From assembly GCF_014638845.1 (NCBI RefSeq), contig NZ_BMFP01000001.1, positions 333,337 through 397,336 on the forward strand: a stretch of DNA of 64,000 bases, written 5' to 3'. The notes beneath the pieces are model-generated. The model was given only the letters and a program-made list of their open reading frames with translations, searched no databases and was not told where the DNA came from. Shown here piece after piece: positions 36,239 through 47,577 of this stretch. This stretch comes from Pontibacter amylolyticus (GTDB taxonomy: Bacteria > Bacteroidota > Bacteroidia > Cytophagales > Hymenobacteraceae). Made by a program: the position numbers and the translations under genes. Positions within the stretch are counted from its first letter, which is position 1. Each line of letters begins with the position of its first letter.

Positions 36239-38428
36239 ATGAAACACGCTTTACTTCTTTTGATGTGCCTCCTAATGGTATGCCTTCAGGCTACAGCCAC
36301 ACATATTGTCGGTGGCGAACTGGAGATAGAGCACCGCTCAGGCTATTTTTACCGCATCACGATGAACCTCTATTTTGATGATGTGAACGGCACACCGGGC
36401 GCACGGGACCCTTCTGCCAATATCAGGATATTTGACAAGGGCACCAACCGCTTCATGATGGATGTGCAGCTGCCCCTACGCAGCGACACTTTCGTGAACT
36501 ACACCGATATTGCTTGCACGGTCGGAGAGCTGCGCACCCGCCGCATCGTGTACTCGCAGGATGTTATGCTGTCACCCAACATGTTCAACAACCAGCAGGG
36601 TTACTACATGGCCTGGGAGCGCTGCTGCCGCAACCGCACGATCAACAACATCGTGATGCCAGATGCGGCCGGCCAGGTCTTCTACATGGAGTTTCCGCCT
36701 GTCACCAAAAACGGAACGCAGTTTGTCAATTCCTCTCCCCGCCTGTTTCCGCCGCTGAGCGACTATGCCTGCGCCAATGAGCTGTTCTACTACGATTTCA
36801 GCGGTACCGACGCCGACGGCGACTCCCTGGTATATGACATGGTGACCCCGCTCAACGGCTACGCCACGCCAGACCCGACCAACGCTGCCCCAATTGCAAG
36901 GCCTGCGCCATACCCCGAGGTCAGGTGGCTGCCCGGGTATAACCGCGACAATCAGATACAGGGATCCCCACCAATCATCATCGAAAAGCAGACAGGCAGG
37001 CTGACAGTAAGGCCGGATCGCGTAGGCCTGTTCGTGTTTGCTGTGCGCGTGCAGGAGTACCGGGGCGGGGTGAAGATCGGGGAAGTGCGACGTGACTTTC
37101 AGCTGCTCGTAAAAGACTGTCCGCGCAACGAAAGCCCGGTTGTGCAAGCGAAAGTGAACGGCCAGACCACCAACTACAAGCGAGGCGACGTCATTCGGAT
37201 CAGCCCGACCGACGCCCGCTGCCTGAACGTGGAGTTCACAGACCCGGACCCTAACTCCAGAATTACGCTCTATGCACGCCCTGTCAATTTCCGCAGTGAC
37301 CTCTATACATTCACCGGTACTACCAGTGGCATTGTAAATGGTCCCGGTGGCCAGGAGACGTTGAAGGCGAATGTGTGTTTTGATGAGTGCTTCGACACAG
37401 AAGGGAAGGTCTTTAAGCTCGACCTGATCGTGAAAGACAATGGGTGCAGTCTGCCAAGGCAGGACACATTGCAGGTGAGCTTCATCATTGACCCCATACC
37501 CAACGAACCGCCCACGATTCAGCTCTCTCGCCCTGACAAATTGTATACTGTGATGGAGGGCGATGTGATTGACTTCAACGTGCTGGGCTTCGACGCCGAC
37601 AACGATGAAGTGACCATTTTTGCCAGAGGGCTGAACTTCGATATCAATTCCGTGCCGATCAATTTCCGGAGTAACAAGGGCATCGGGCAGGTACAGTCCC
37701 CTTTCAGGTGGCAGATAGATTGCGAAACGCTCCGGCAGGACTCCTATCAGATCGAATTTACGGCAACGTCCATGGTATGCGGAAAGGAATTGACACGGAC
37801 GGAAGTGATCGAGGTCAGGACGGACTACCCGAATCAGGTGCCGGTGCTCACAACAGACAAGCAGGTACTGGTGTTTGAGCTGGATCTGAACGAACCTTTT
37901 GAGGCCAACTTTACGGGCACTGACCTGGACAAACACCTGCTGAGCATGCAGGCGCGGGGCGAGAATTTCGACCTGGCCAGTCTGGGCATGGCCTTCACGT
38001 CCACCGGTGGTGCGGGTACAGCCACAGGCAAATTTAACTGGACGGCCAACTGCGATGCCTTTCAGCAAGGTGTGTTACGGGTTGATTTTATCTTACAGGA
38101 AGATGCCTGCGCCCCTTCCCCTTTGCAGCAGATCACCATGGAGTTTAAAGTTAAAGTCCCGGACTACAAGAATTTTACCCCGCCCAATATTTTTACACCC
38201 AATGCGGATGGCCTGAATGATTTCTTTGAGATTCCGGGCATGCCGGCAGACGTCTGCACGAGCTCCTTCCAGCACATCCGCATCTACAACCGCTGGGGCA
38301 AAGAGGTATTCTCGAGCACAGCGCACAACTTTAAGTGGGACGGAAAGGACGTAAATGACGGAGTGTATTACTACGTGATCGATTACGGGGCAGATAAGTT
38401 CAGGGGATCCGTGACGCTGGTGCGCTAG
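36239..38428 (+). CDS. T9SS-sorted protein with gliding motility C-terminal domain
   Basis: From ATG 36239 the protein has 729 residues with a signal peptide (HALLLLMCLLMVCLQATA). The body has beta-rich repeats with cadherin-like D-x-D/DxDGDS motifs (GTDADGDSLVYD, GFDADNDEVTIF, GTDLDKHLLS). The last ~80 residues are the conserved C-terminal sorting domain (NIFTPNADGLNDFFEI ... IYNRWGKEVF ... WDGKDVNDGVYYYVIDY) used by the type IX secretion system. It is therefore secreted or attached at the surface. It ends only five bases from the convergent oxidase subunit gene. Confidence 0.95.
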   Translation: MKHALLLLMCLLMVCLQATATHIVGGELEIEHRSGYFYRITMNLYFDDVNGTPGARDPSANIRIFDKGTNRFMMDVQLPLRSDTFVNYTDIACTVGELRTRRIVYSQDVMLSPNMFNNQQGYYMAWERCCRNRTINNIVMPDAAGQVFYMEFPPVTKNGTQFVNSSPRLFPPLSDYACANELFYYDFSGTDADGDSLVYDMVTPLNGYATPDPTNAAPIARPAPYPEVRWLPGYNRDNQIQGSPPIIIEKQTGRLTVRPDRVGLFVFAVRVQEYRGGVKIGEVRRDFQLLVKDCPRNESPVVQAKVNGQTTNYKRGDVIRISPTDARCLNVEFTDPDPNSRITLYARPVNFRSDLYTFTGTTSGIVNGPGGQETLKANVCFDECFDTEGKVFKLDLIVKDNGCSLPRQDTLQVSFIIDPIPNEPPTIQLSRPDKLYTVMEGDVIDFNVLGFDADNDEVTIFARGLNFDINSVPINFRSNKGIGQVQSPFRWQIDCETLRQDSYQIEFTATSMVCGKELTRTEVIEVRTDYPNQVPVLTTDKQVLVFELDLNEPFEANFTGTDLDKHLLSMQARGENFDLASLGMAFTSTGGAGTATGKFNWTANCDAFQQGVLRVDFILQEDACAPSPLQQITMEFKVKVPDYKNFTPPNIFTPNADGLNDFFEIPGMPADVCTSSFQHIRIYNRWGKEVFSSTAHNFKWDGKDVNDGVYYYVIDYGADKFRGSVTLVR

Positions 38429-38433
38429 TGGGC

Positions 38434-39060
38434 TTAGGCCATAAAGAGGATGACCAGGTATAGCGTGAGCCAGAGGGCTCCCAGGAAGTGCCAGTAGGTG
38501 TTGAGCATGGCCAGCTGCAGGCGGCGGTACGGGTCACGGATGAAGATCAGGCTGCGTACCCCATCGTTGGCCATGTGGGCCGTTTTGATGAGCAGGAAAG
38601 CCAGAAAGATCATACCGCCCAGCAAGTGCAGCAGGTGCAGCGACGTGATCAGGTATAGGTAGCTACCTGAGGCTTTGCCGGTAAAGTAGGCACCGGATAG
38701 TGTCAGTTCACGCCAGCCCAGGATCTGCGCCCCGATAAAGGCCACTCCCAGCAGGAAGGTAAGGGCCAGGTAGCGCGTCATTTTCCGGAGTTTGTCTTTT
38801 TTGTAGATGCGGGGAACCTTGCTGATGGTGTAGCTGCTGAAAAGCAGGATAAGGGTGCTGACGCTGAAAAACTTTGGAAGGGAAAACTGTTCGCTTCCGA
38901 AGCCGCCCGTCCGAACAAAAGCCACAATTAGCACAAAGAACAGCACGCCAATACCAACCATGCTCAGGTATAACAGCATCCGGATCGGGTGCAGATGCTC
39001 GATCTTGCCAAATGCTGAGCCCTGGCGTGCGCCTACCTTATTCTTTCTGTCCTGGTTCAT
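38434..39060 (-). CDS. cytochrome c oxidase subunit III-like protein
   Basis: The 208-residue membrane protein has five hydrophobic segments and the subunit III pattern (LHLLHLLGGMIFLAFLL, then MLNTYWHFLGALWLTLY). Subunit III supports the catalytic core of heme-copper oxidases in the inner membrane. No subunit I or II gene is nearby, so this is an isolated copy. The N-terminal ~30 residues are polar and basic. Confidence 0.92.
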   Translation of the reverse strand: MNQDRKNKVGARQGSAFGKIEHLHPIRMLLYLSMVGIGVLFFVLIVAFVRTGGFGSEQFSLPKFFSVSTLILLFSSYTISKVPRIYKKDKLRKMTRYLALTFLLGVAFIGAQILGWRELTLSGAYFTGKASGSYLYLITSLHLLHLLGGMIFLAFLLIKTAHMANDGVRSLIFIRDPYRRLQLAMLNTYWHFLGALWLTLYLVILFMA

Positions 39061-39353
39061 GTCGAGTCATCTCCCCGAGCATTCCCGGCTTATGGCTGCG
39101 GGCCTCCTCTGTTCAATTCAATTGCGGGTAATTTATCTTATTCTGTATACCAACTAGCGGGGGTTATAGTTTTGTAAATGCCTCACAAAAAATAAGATTT
39201 ACCGGTCTATTTTACAGTCCAGGCCAGGTTTGGCCGGTGCCGGGTGGCAGGCAGCTTGTTTCAGGAGATTTTCCCTGGATAAAAGCGCTGCCACCGCTCT
39301 ACCTTTCACGGCTGATTTGCGTTAGCAGGAGTACACGCAAAGCAAGCCCCATT

Positions 39354-39917
39354 ATGATAAAATTGTTACTGCCTGTACTTTGGTTTTTACTGATGGCCGT
39401 ACCGGCGCAAGCCCAGCCACACCGTATACCCTACACAGCCAACAACAGCATGCAGATCAGCCTGGAGGGGGCACGCAGCACCTACGACTTTCAGTCTACC
39501 AAAATGCTGGTGCGCTACGATCAGAATACCCGCAAACTCGAGTGCCTCCTGCCCATCGAAAACCTGCTGCCGGCCAACGATTCCAGCCCTGTATCCATGG
39601 TGCAGGACATCTTTTTTGCATCCCGTTACCCAGAGCTGTATATTGAGATCGAAGCACCGATTGAGCAGATCAATGCCGGTAACCGAAACAGGCAGACGCT
39701 CAACAGCAGGGTTTTCGTTAACATACAAGGTATTGTCAAAGAAATGGTTGTCCCGGTCACTTTCACGCCCGATCGTAACACGATCACCTTCAGCACCAGT
39801 TTCGAACTGATGCTGCAGGACCTGCGCCTTCGGGTACCCGCCCGCTACACGTCCAGGCTGACGGGGCGCATGCTGTTCACGATCCACAGTGCGCGCTGGG
39901 CTGACCTTAGAAACTGA
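39354..39917 (+). CDS. exported YceI-like protein
   Basis: The ATG at 39354 gives 187 residues with a signal peptide (LLPVLWFLLMAVPAQAQ). The mature part resembles YceI-like lipid-binding beta-barrels (FQSTKMLVRYDQNTRKLECL, then MVQDIFFASRYPEL, VNIQGIVKEMVVPVTF). The assignment is moderate, as the fold is judged by pattern only. The patatin gene starts 13 bases later, so they form an operon and may act together on envelope lipids. Confidence 0.75.
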   Translation: MIKLLLPVLWFLLMAVPAQAQPHRIPYTANNSMQISLEGARSTYDFQSTKMLVRYDQNTRKLECLLPIENLLPANDSSPVSMVQDIFFASRYPELYIEIEAPIEQINAGNRNRQTLNSRVFVNIQGIVKEMVVPVTFTPDRNTITFSTSFELMLQDLRLRVPARYTSRLTGRMLFTIHSARWADLRN

Positions 39918-39930
39918 TAAAACACAAACT

Positions 39931-42282
39931 ATGCGCCTATTGCAGGCTGCCCGCCAACTTTTACGCATACAGGTATACCGAAACACCCTTCCATACCTGC
40001 TCCTCGTCGTCCTGCTGCTCAGCGGGTCCAGACTTGGCTATGCCCAGAAAGTGGCGCTCGTGCTTAGCGGTGGCGGCGCTAAAGGGATTGCGCATGTGGG
40101 CGTTCTCAAGGCGCTGGAAGAAAACAACATCCCGATCGACTACATTGTGGGCACCTCCATGGGAGGCATCGTGGGGGCGCTGTACGCGGCCGGCTACTCT
40201 CCTGCCGAGATTGAGTACCTGATCAATACGGAGGCTTTTCAGGCCTGGGCCACCGGCAAACCGGAGCAGAACTATACCTACAACTTTGCCTCACCTGACC
40301 CCAACCCTGCCCTGCTCAAGCTGCATGTGGCGCTCGACTCGGCTTTTCAGGCCAAGCTCACTTCCAATCTGGTAAACGACGCCTCGCTCAACTTTGCCCT
40401 GGCGCAGCTCCTCTCCCAGCCTGCCGCCCACGCCGGCTACGACTTCGACAAACTGATGGTACCCTTCCGCTGCGTTGCGGCCGACATCTTCACCCAGCAA
40501 CAGGTCATCCTGCGCAAAGGCCAGCTGGCCGACGCCGTACGGGCCACGCTCACAGTGCCGCTCTTCTACAAGCCCATCCGGATTGAGAAACGCCTGTTGT
40601 TTGACGGCGGACTGTACAACAACTTTCCGGTGGATGTCGCCCGCAAGGACTTCAACCCGGACATCATCATCGGGGTGAACGTGTCTTCTAAAACCTACAG
40701 CGAATACCCTTACGACAACGATGACTTTGACCTGGCCTATACCCTGCTCTACGCCATGATGTCGAACTCCGACTCCACCGCCCTGACAGAAAAGGACATT
40801 TACCTGCAGCCTGATCTGGGCAACCTCAATTCGCTGGATTTCAAAAATGTAGAAGACTTTTTCGCGGCTGGGTACAAGGTGACGAATGACAACATGGAGC
40901 AGATTCAGGCGAAAATAAAGCGCAGGGTGAGTGCCGAGGCGCTCGGGACCAAGCGGGAGAAATTCAGAGGCGGGTTTCAGCCCCACGCTTTCCGCAACGT
41001 GGAGATACAGGGACTCAAAAAAAATCAGCAGGACTTTGTGCAGCGCTTTTTCAGAAGCTCACAGGAAGCGGGCTATACCATGCAGGACCTGAAAACCGGC
41101 TACTACCGGCTGGCCGCCATCGACAACTTCCGCAGCCTGTACCCGACCATGCGCTACGATGCCAAGGCGAAGACCTACGACCTGCTCCTGAATGTAAAAA
41201 AAGAGGACGGCCTGAAAATAGCGTTGGGCGGCGTGATCGCTTCGCGTCCGATCGACAACATCTACGCCGGTATGGAGTACAGCGTGCTCGGCCGGCAGCT
41301 CTATACCTTTGCCGGAAGCTTCCAGACAGGCCGGTTTTACCAGGGCGCGCAGCTGCGCACGCGCATCGACGTGCCTGCGGGCCTGCCTTACTACATTGAA
41401 CCTGCCTTCACTTACAATCACTGGAATTTTCTTTCCACCACCGGTTTGCTGCTGGAGCGCAACAATTTGCCCTTACTGGAGCAGACTGACCGGAATTTTG
41501 GCCTCAACCTGGGCTTTACCAACACCTACAAAGGCAGGCTGGTGCTCAGCGCGTCCTATGCGCAGCACATCGACAGGTATAGCAACCGCCTGGAGATACA
41601 GCGCTCCGATACCCTAGACCGCACCGCTACGAGCGGGCTGACGGTGGGTGCGACATTCAGGCGTGGGGGGCTCAATCGAAAACAATATCCTTCCGGCGGT
41701 CGCTCGTTCACGGCCACAGGCCGAATGGTGAACGCAACGGAAAGGTACAGACCCGGCTCAACGGCTAATGAATCCCGGAACCTTTCAGCGGATCACAGCT
41801 GGTTTTATGGCCGGCTGTCTTTTGAGGATTTCCTTGGCAGTGGGAGTCACCGGTTTGGTTACAGGCTGGAAGGTGTGATCTCGACACAGCCCTTTTTCAG
41901 CAATTACCGCTCTACCCTCACCATAGCCCCCGCCTTCCACCCCCTGTCCGACAGCCGGACCTTGTTCCTGGATCGCTTTCGGGCACATGAGTTTGTGGCC
42001 GGAGGCCTGCAATACGTCTACCTGATCACTCCCCGACTGGAGGCGCGTGCAGAGGGCTATCTGTTCCAGCCTTACAGGCCGATCCTGCAGAATGACAGGC
42101 AGCAGGCCTACTACGGAAAGAAGCTCACTGGCACGGGCGTGGCCGCCACGGCGGCGGTCGTCTACCACGGCATATTGGGGCCGGCCGCGCTGAGCCTGAA
42201 TTATTACAACGACAAGACCAAAGAGTGGGGAGTGTTGTTTCACCTGGGTTTTCTGCTGTTCCAGAACAGGGCGCTAGAGTAA
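39931..42282 (+). CDS. patatin-like phospholipase with outer-membrane barrel
   Basis: From ATG 39931 the protein has 783 residues with a signal peptide (LLLVVLLLSGSRLGYAQ). Residues about 35-240 form a patatin domain: oxyanion GGGAKGIAHVG, nucleophile Ser76 in GTSMGG, and the catalytic Asp225 in DGGLYNN. A POTRA-like segment and a C-terminal Omp85-type beta-barrel follow, the architecture of PlpD-type type V secretion proteins. It likely hydrolyses phospholipids at the outer membrane or cell surface. It is co-transcribed with the YceI-like gene. Confidence 0.93.
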   Translation: MRLLQAARQLLRIQVYRNTLPYLLLVVLLLSGSRLGYAQKVALVLSGGGAKGIAHVGVLKALEENNIPIDYIVGTSMGGIVGALYAAGYSPAEIEYLINTEAFQAWATGKPEQNYTYNFASPDPNPALLKLHVALDSAFQAKLTSNLVNDASLNFALAQLLSQPAAHAGYDFDKLMVPFRCVAADIFTQQQVILRKGQLADAVRATLTVPLFYKPIRIEKRLLFDGGLYNNFPVDVARKDFNPDIIIGVNVSSKTYSEYPYDNDDFDLAYTLLYAMMSNSDSTALTEKDIYLQPDLGNLNSLDFKNVEDFFAAGYKVTNDNMEQIQAKIKRRVSAEALGTKREKFRGGFQPHAFRNVEIQGLKKNQQDFVQRFFRSSQEAGYTMQDLKTGYYRLAAIDNFRSLYPTMRYDAKAKTYDLLLNVKKEDGLKIALGGVIASRPIDNIYAGMEYSVLGRQLYTFAGSFQTGRFYQGAQLRTRIDVPAGLPYYIEPAFTYNHWNFLSTTGLLLERNNLPLLEQTDRNFGLNLGFTNTYKGRLVLSASYAQHIDRYSNRLEIQRSDTLDRTATSGLTVGATFRRGGLNRKQYPSGGRSFTATGRMVNATERYRPGSTANESRNLSADHSWFYGRLSFEDFLGSGSHRFGYRLEGVISTQPFFSNYRSTLTIAPAFHPLSDSRTLFLDRFRAHEFVAGGLQYVYLITPRLEARAEGYLFQPYRPILQNDRQQAYYGKKLTGTGVAATAAVVYHGILGPAALSLNYYNDKTKEWGVLFHLGFLLFQNRALE

Positions 42283-42350
42283 GTGAGCAGGTCTTTCTAA
42301 AGCGTTCGGCGGCGTATACCTGCTTTTTGGCTGGAACACATCGCAATGCT

Positions 42351-42380
42351 TTTGCACTTAGTGGATAATCTCTATATTTG
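42351..42380 (+). promoter_or_regulatory. promoter of DUF4920 gene
   Basis: TTTG (42351-42354) and a perfect TATATTTG (42373-42380) are separated by 18 bases. The gene's ATG is 25 bases beyond the -7 box. Confidence 0.85.
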
Positions 42381-42404
42381 AAATCACGAAAAGCCTATAC
42401 CTCC

Positions 42405-42899
42405 ATGAAAAAACTATTTGCATTGCTATTGACTGCCGCAGTGCTGCAGGCCTGTTCACAAAACGACAACACAACCGAAGGGCAGGAAACTACTGAGACC
42501 GTAGCTGAGGCGAACGCATACGGTGCTTCCTTCGAAGAGCAAAACGTACTTTCAGCCGGTCAGCTGCAGCAAGCCGTCAGTGGAAACGATTCCATACAGG
42601 CCACCGTTGCTGCCGAGATTGTTGAAAGCTGCCAGTCAAAGGGGTGCTGGATGGACGTGAAGCTGGAGGACGGCAGCACCATGAAGGTAACCTTCCGTGA
42701 CTACGGTTTTTTCCTGCCGGTAGAAGACCTTTCAGGTAAAACAGCCGTGTTCACAGGTATAGCCAAACATGAAGTGATTTCGGTGGACGACCAGCGTCAT
42801 TTCGCGGAGGATGCGGGGAAAACTGCTGAGGAGATTGCCGCCATCACCGAGCCAAGAGAAGAATTGCGTTTCGTAGCCGATGGCGTGAAATTGAAATAA
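42405..42899 (+). CDS. DUF4920 lipoprotein
   Basis: From ATG 42405 the protein has 164 residues. The lipobox LQAC gives a lipidated Cys near residue 17. The mature part matches DUF4920: KGCWMDVKLEDGSTMKVTF, then the FFLPVEDLSGKTAVFTG strand and C-terminal REELRFVADGVKLK. The CxxxxC-type Cys pair (SCQSKGCW) may bind a metal. The function is unknown. An own promoter and terminator make it a single-gene unit. Confidence 0.92.
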   Translation: MKKLFALLLTAAVLQACSQNDNTTEGQETTETVAEANAYGASFEEQNVLSAGQLQQAVSGNDSIQATVAAEIVESCQSKGCWMDVKLEDGSTMKVTFRDYGFFLPVEDLSGKTAVFTGIAKHEVISVDDQRHFAEDAGKTAEEIAAITEPREELRFVADGVKLK

Positions 42900-42923
42900 A
42901 AGAAACTGCTATACCCATACCTG

Positions 42924-42957
42924 AGCGGCTGTTCTTCCGGAGCAGCCGCTTTTTTTG
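42924..42957 (+). terminator. terminator of DUF4920 gene
   Basis: The stem AGCGGCTG/CAGCCGCT with an 11-base loop is followed by TTTTTTTG. Confidence 0.9.
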
Positions 42958-43085
42958 TCCGCTGCTATACCTACCCTATACCTGACCTTAGCGCTGCGAC
43001 TCCCGCCAAGTGCTGTGCACCAGGATGGCTTACACCTTCACTGGTAATTTATAAGGCTTCGTTGCAGGTATATGCGTGCCGTGTC

Positions 43086-43116
43086 TTGGCAAGCTGCGGT
43101 CCGTTTTCTATTTTTA
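43086..43116 (+). promoter_or_regulatory. promoter of ligA
   Basis: TTG (43086-43088) and TATTTTTA (43109-43116) are 20 bases apart, and the ATG is 22 bases beyond. Confidence 0.6.
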
Positions 43117-43125
43117 CAGACATAA

Positions 43126-45150
<2,025 letters not shown>

Positions 45151-45563
45151 TTTGGGCATCTTACAAAAAAATAAGCGCCGGTCTACCAGAGGCCGGCGCT
45201 TATTGATTTACAAACAAACAATAAAACAATTAAACTTGGGAATAGGCCGCAAGGCCCTTCTTCCCAACACAGCTTGAAAGCCGGGAAGCATGCTGCAAAT
45301 GGAGCCAATTAATCAGACAAATAAAAATGAAATAGACGAACAGCCGAAAAGGATATACGAACAACCGTTTCCCTTCCTTTTCAGGTTTAATCTTTTAAAA
45401 AGGGGAATTGATGGGGCAGGTTTACCCTTCCGTATAGTATAGGGCTGTGTTTATATGGGCGCGTCGTAATATTGCTTAACTTCAGCAAAAGACTGATCTT
45501 TAAAAGCTTTCACTACCCATTCCCAGCATAGCCTTGAACTTGATAGCCCTACCACCATTTACC
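45151..45563. other. intergenic region with ligA terminator
   Basis: The ligA terminator lies at 45170-45204. The rest, to 45563, holds G/C-rich hairpin-like sequence near 45240-45285 (GGGAA ... TTCCC) and no reading frame of interest. It presumably contains the promoter of the sensor kinase gene. Confidence 0.5.
45170..45204 (+). terminator. terminator of ligA
   Basis: Arms AATAAGCGCCGG and CCGGCGCTTATT enclose the loop TCTACCAGAGG. The downstream U-run is modest. Confidence 0.8.
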
Positions 45564-46577
45564 ATGAAGAAGCGGTACAAATTAGCCATACACGTGGCAG
45601 CCTGGGCATTTTTTGGAGCATGGATCTTCTACATCCAGTTTCAGCGCGGCCTTACTTTCAACAAGGCGGTTGACTCGTTGGTTGGGCTTAGCTTCGCCAT
45701 GATGATCTTCTACCTGAACTGGTATGTGCTGATCCCTCAGTTTCTGGCCAAGAACCGCATTTTTGCCTACCTCGGGGTCGTTTTGCTCACACTCACGGTG
45801 GTGGCACTGGTCCGCTCGCCGCTCGACTTTTACGTCTTCCGGGAGTTTAACCCAGGTATGACGGTACTCTACTCCTCAGACCGCATTCTCAACTACGTGC
45901 TGGCAGGTTTGATTGTGGTGTTCATCAGTTCTGCCCTGAAAGTGACCGGCAACTACATCCGCAACGAGCGGCGCAACAAGGAGCTCGAGAACCAGAAACT
46001 GGCCGCCGAGCTGAACTTCCTGAAGTCGCAGGTGAACCCGCACTTCCTCTTCAACACGCTCAACAACATCTACTCGCTGGCTTACAAGCAGTCGCCCGAG
46101 ACGCCGGACGCCATTATGAAGCTCTCGCTCCTGATGCGCTACATGCTCTATGAAAGCAACGACACGCTGGTGAGCCTGGAACGGGAGGTGGAGCACATCC
46201 AGAACTTCATCGACCTGCAAAAGCTGCGCCTGCGCGAGCAGACGAGCATCCGGCTAAATGTTGAAGGCGACCTGAGCGGAAAGCAGATCGCCCCGATGCT
46301 GCTGATGACGCTGGTTGAAAACGCTTTCAAACACGGCCTGGTGAGTCGCAACGAGGTGGGCATTACGCTCAATTTGGTGGTGACGGATGAATGGCTCCAA
46401 TTCTCGACTGTGAATAACAGCAGCAGTCATAAAAAAAAGGACTTTGGCGGCATTGGTTTGCAAAATCTAAAGCAACGCCTTAACTTGCTCTACGCCCACC
46501 AACACGAACTGTACCTAGAAGATAAAGACGACACTTTTTTTGCTTCGCTGAAACTGTACTTCCAACCCAAAAAATAA
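45564..46577 (+). CDS. LytS/YehU-type sensor histidine kinase
   Basis: The ATG at 45564 gives 337 residues; an upstream TTG at 45534 is less likely. Four membrane segments occupy about 10-130. The His_kinase domain starts with phospho-acceptor His160 in QVNPHFLFNTLNNI, and an HATPase region follows (LVENAFKHGL, FGGIGLQNLKQRL). This kinase class signals to LytTR regulators, and the response regulator gene follows four bases after the stop. The signal is unknown. Confidence 0.94.
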   Translation: MKKRYKLAIHVAAWAFFGAWIFYIQFQRGLTFNKAVDSLVGLSFAMMIFYLNWYVLIPQFLAKNRIFAYLGVVLLTLTVVALVRSPLDFYVFREFNPGMTVLYSSDRILNYVLAGLIVVFISSALKVTGNYIRNERRNKELENQKLAAELNFLKSQVNPHFLFNTLNNIYSLAYKQSPETPDAIMKLSLLMRYMLYESNDTLVSLEREVEHIQNFIDLQKLRLREQTSIRLNVEGDLSGKQIAPMLLMTLVENAFKHGLVSRNEVGITLNLVVTDEWLQFSTVNNSSSHKKKDFGGIGLQNLKQRLNLLYAHQHELYLEDKDDTFFASLKLYFQPKK

Positions 46578-46581
46578 ACCT

Positions 46582-47313
46582 ATGACCATCCGCTGCCTTG
46601 CCGTTGACGACGAACCGCTAGCCCTCGACATCATCGAGAGCTACGTGAGCAAACTGCCTTTTCTACAACTTGTGAAAACATGCTCCAGCGCGACGGAGGC
46701 CATGCAAGTGCTGCAGCAAGAGCAGATCGACCTGATGTTTCTGGACATCGAGATGCCCGAGCTGACAGGTATACAGTTTCTGAACATCCTCAAGCATCAG
46801 CCGCTGATCATCTTCACAACGGCCTACCCGAATTACGCGCTGGAGGGTTTCAACCACGATGCCGTGGACTACCTGCTCAAGCCCATCCCCTTCGACCGCT
46901 TCCTGAAGGCCGTGACCAAAGCACAGGAACGTCTGCAGCGCAGAAAGACGCCTGAGGCACCGGCTAACGTTCCTGCCCCACAGACGCCCGAACAGGACTT
47001 CATGTTTGTGAAGGCCGACTACAAAACCGTGCGTGTTGGCTTTGCCGACATCCTCTGGATAGAAGGTTTGAAGGACTACATCATCATCCAGACCAAAGAC
47101 CAAAAGATCATCACGCTCCTGAGCATGAACAAGGCCATGGAAAAACTGCCCGAGTCCAGGTTCATGCGCGTGCACCGCTCCTTTATCGTGGCCCTGCACA
47201 AGATCGACAGCATCGAAAAAGGCCGCATCCGCATCGGCAACAAAGAAATCCCGATCGGTGAGGTATACAAAGACCACTTCCTGCATTGGGTGGAGGAGAA
47301 TAATATACAGTAG
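46582..47313 (+). CDS. LytTR-family response regulator
   Basis: The 243-residue protein has a receiver domain (about 3-120) with phospho-acceptor Asp55 in MFLDIEMPELTG and the conserved Lys in LLKPI, then a LytTR DNA-binding domain (about 140-240: DFMFVKADYKTVRV, FMRVHRSFIVALHKID). It is the partner of the upstream kinase with a four-base gap. Targets cannot be read here. Confidence 0.95.
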   Translation: MTIRCLAVDDEPLALDIIESYVSKLPFLQLVKTCSSATEAMQVLQQEQIDLMFLDIEMPELTGIQFLNILKHQPLIIFTTAYPNYALEGFNHDAVDYLLKPIPFDRFLKAVTKAQERLQRRKTPEAPANVPAPQTPEQDFMFVKADYKTVRVGFADILWIEGLKDYIIIQTKDQKIITLLSMNKAMEKLPESRFMRVHRSFIVALHKIDSIEKGRIRIGNKEIPIGEVYKDHFLHWVEENNIQ

Positions 47314-47337
47314 CGCTTTTTTGTGTATCACTTTTAC

Positions 47338-47517
47338 GTAGCACGACACACGTATCACGTAGCACGATGTCCTTAGAAAGGACTGGACAATAGACTGCTT
47401 GATAAAAGACAAAGGATTTTTCGGGAAACGATTGCGCTATTATTATTTTGTCTTTTGTCAAGCAGTCTATTGTTCATTTCACTGAAGTCGTGCTACGTGA
47501 TACGTGTGTCGTGATAC
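47338..47517. repeat. nested inverted-repeat element
   Basis: The outer 30-base arms (47338-47367 and 47488-47517) match at 29 of 30 positions, and the inner 27-base arms (47387-47413 and 47447-47473) at 26 of 27, with a 33-base loop. The whole 180 bases could fold into one long hairpin. The outer arms use the word TATCACGTAGCA also found at 5280-5294, and the inner arms use GACAAAGG like 17134-17220. No transposase or target-site duplication was seen. Confidence 0.85.
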
Positions 47518-47577
47518 CTTAAATCACTTGCAGAATCCGCCAGATAATTCGAACTTCGCGCATTAGAAAAACAGCGC

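Noticed and set aside
36572-38068. Long antisense frame (498 codons) under the T9SS-sorted protein
   Set aside because: The sense frame has a signal peptide and a known C-terminal domain; the antisense product is His/Arg/Val-rich without features.
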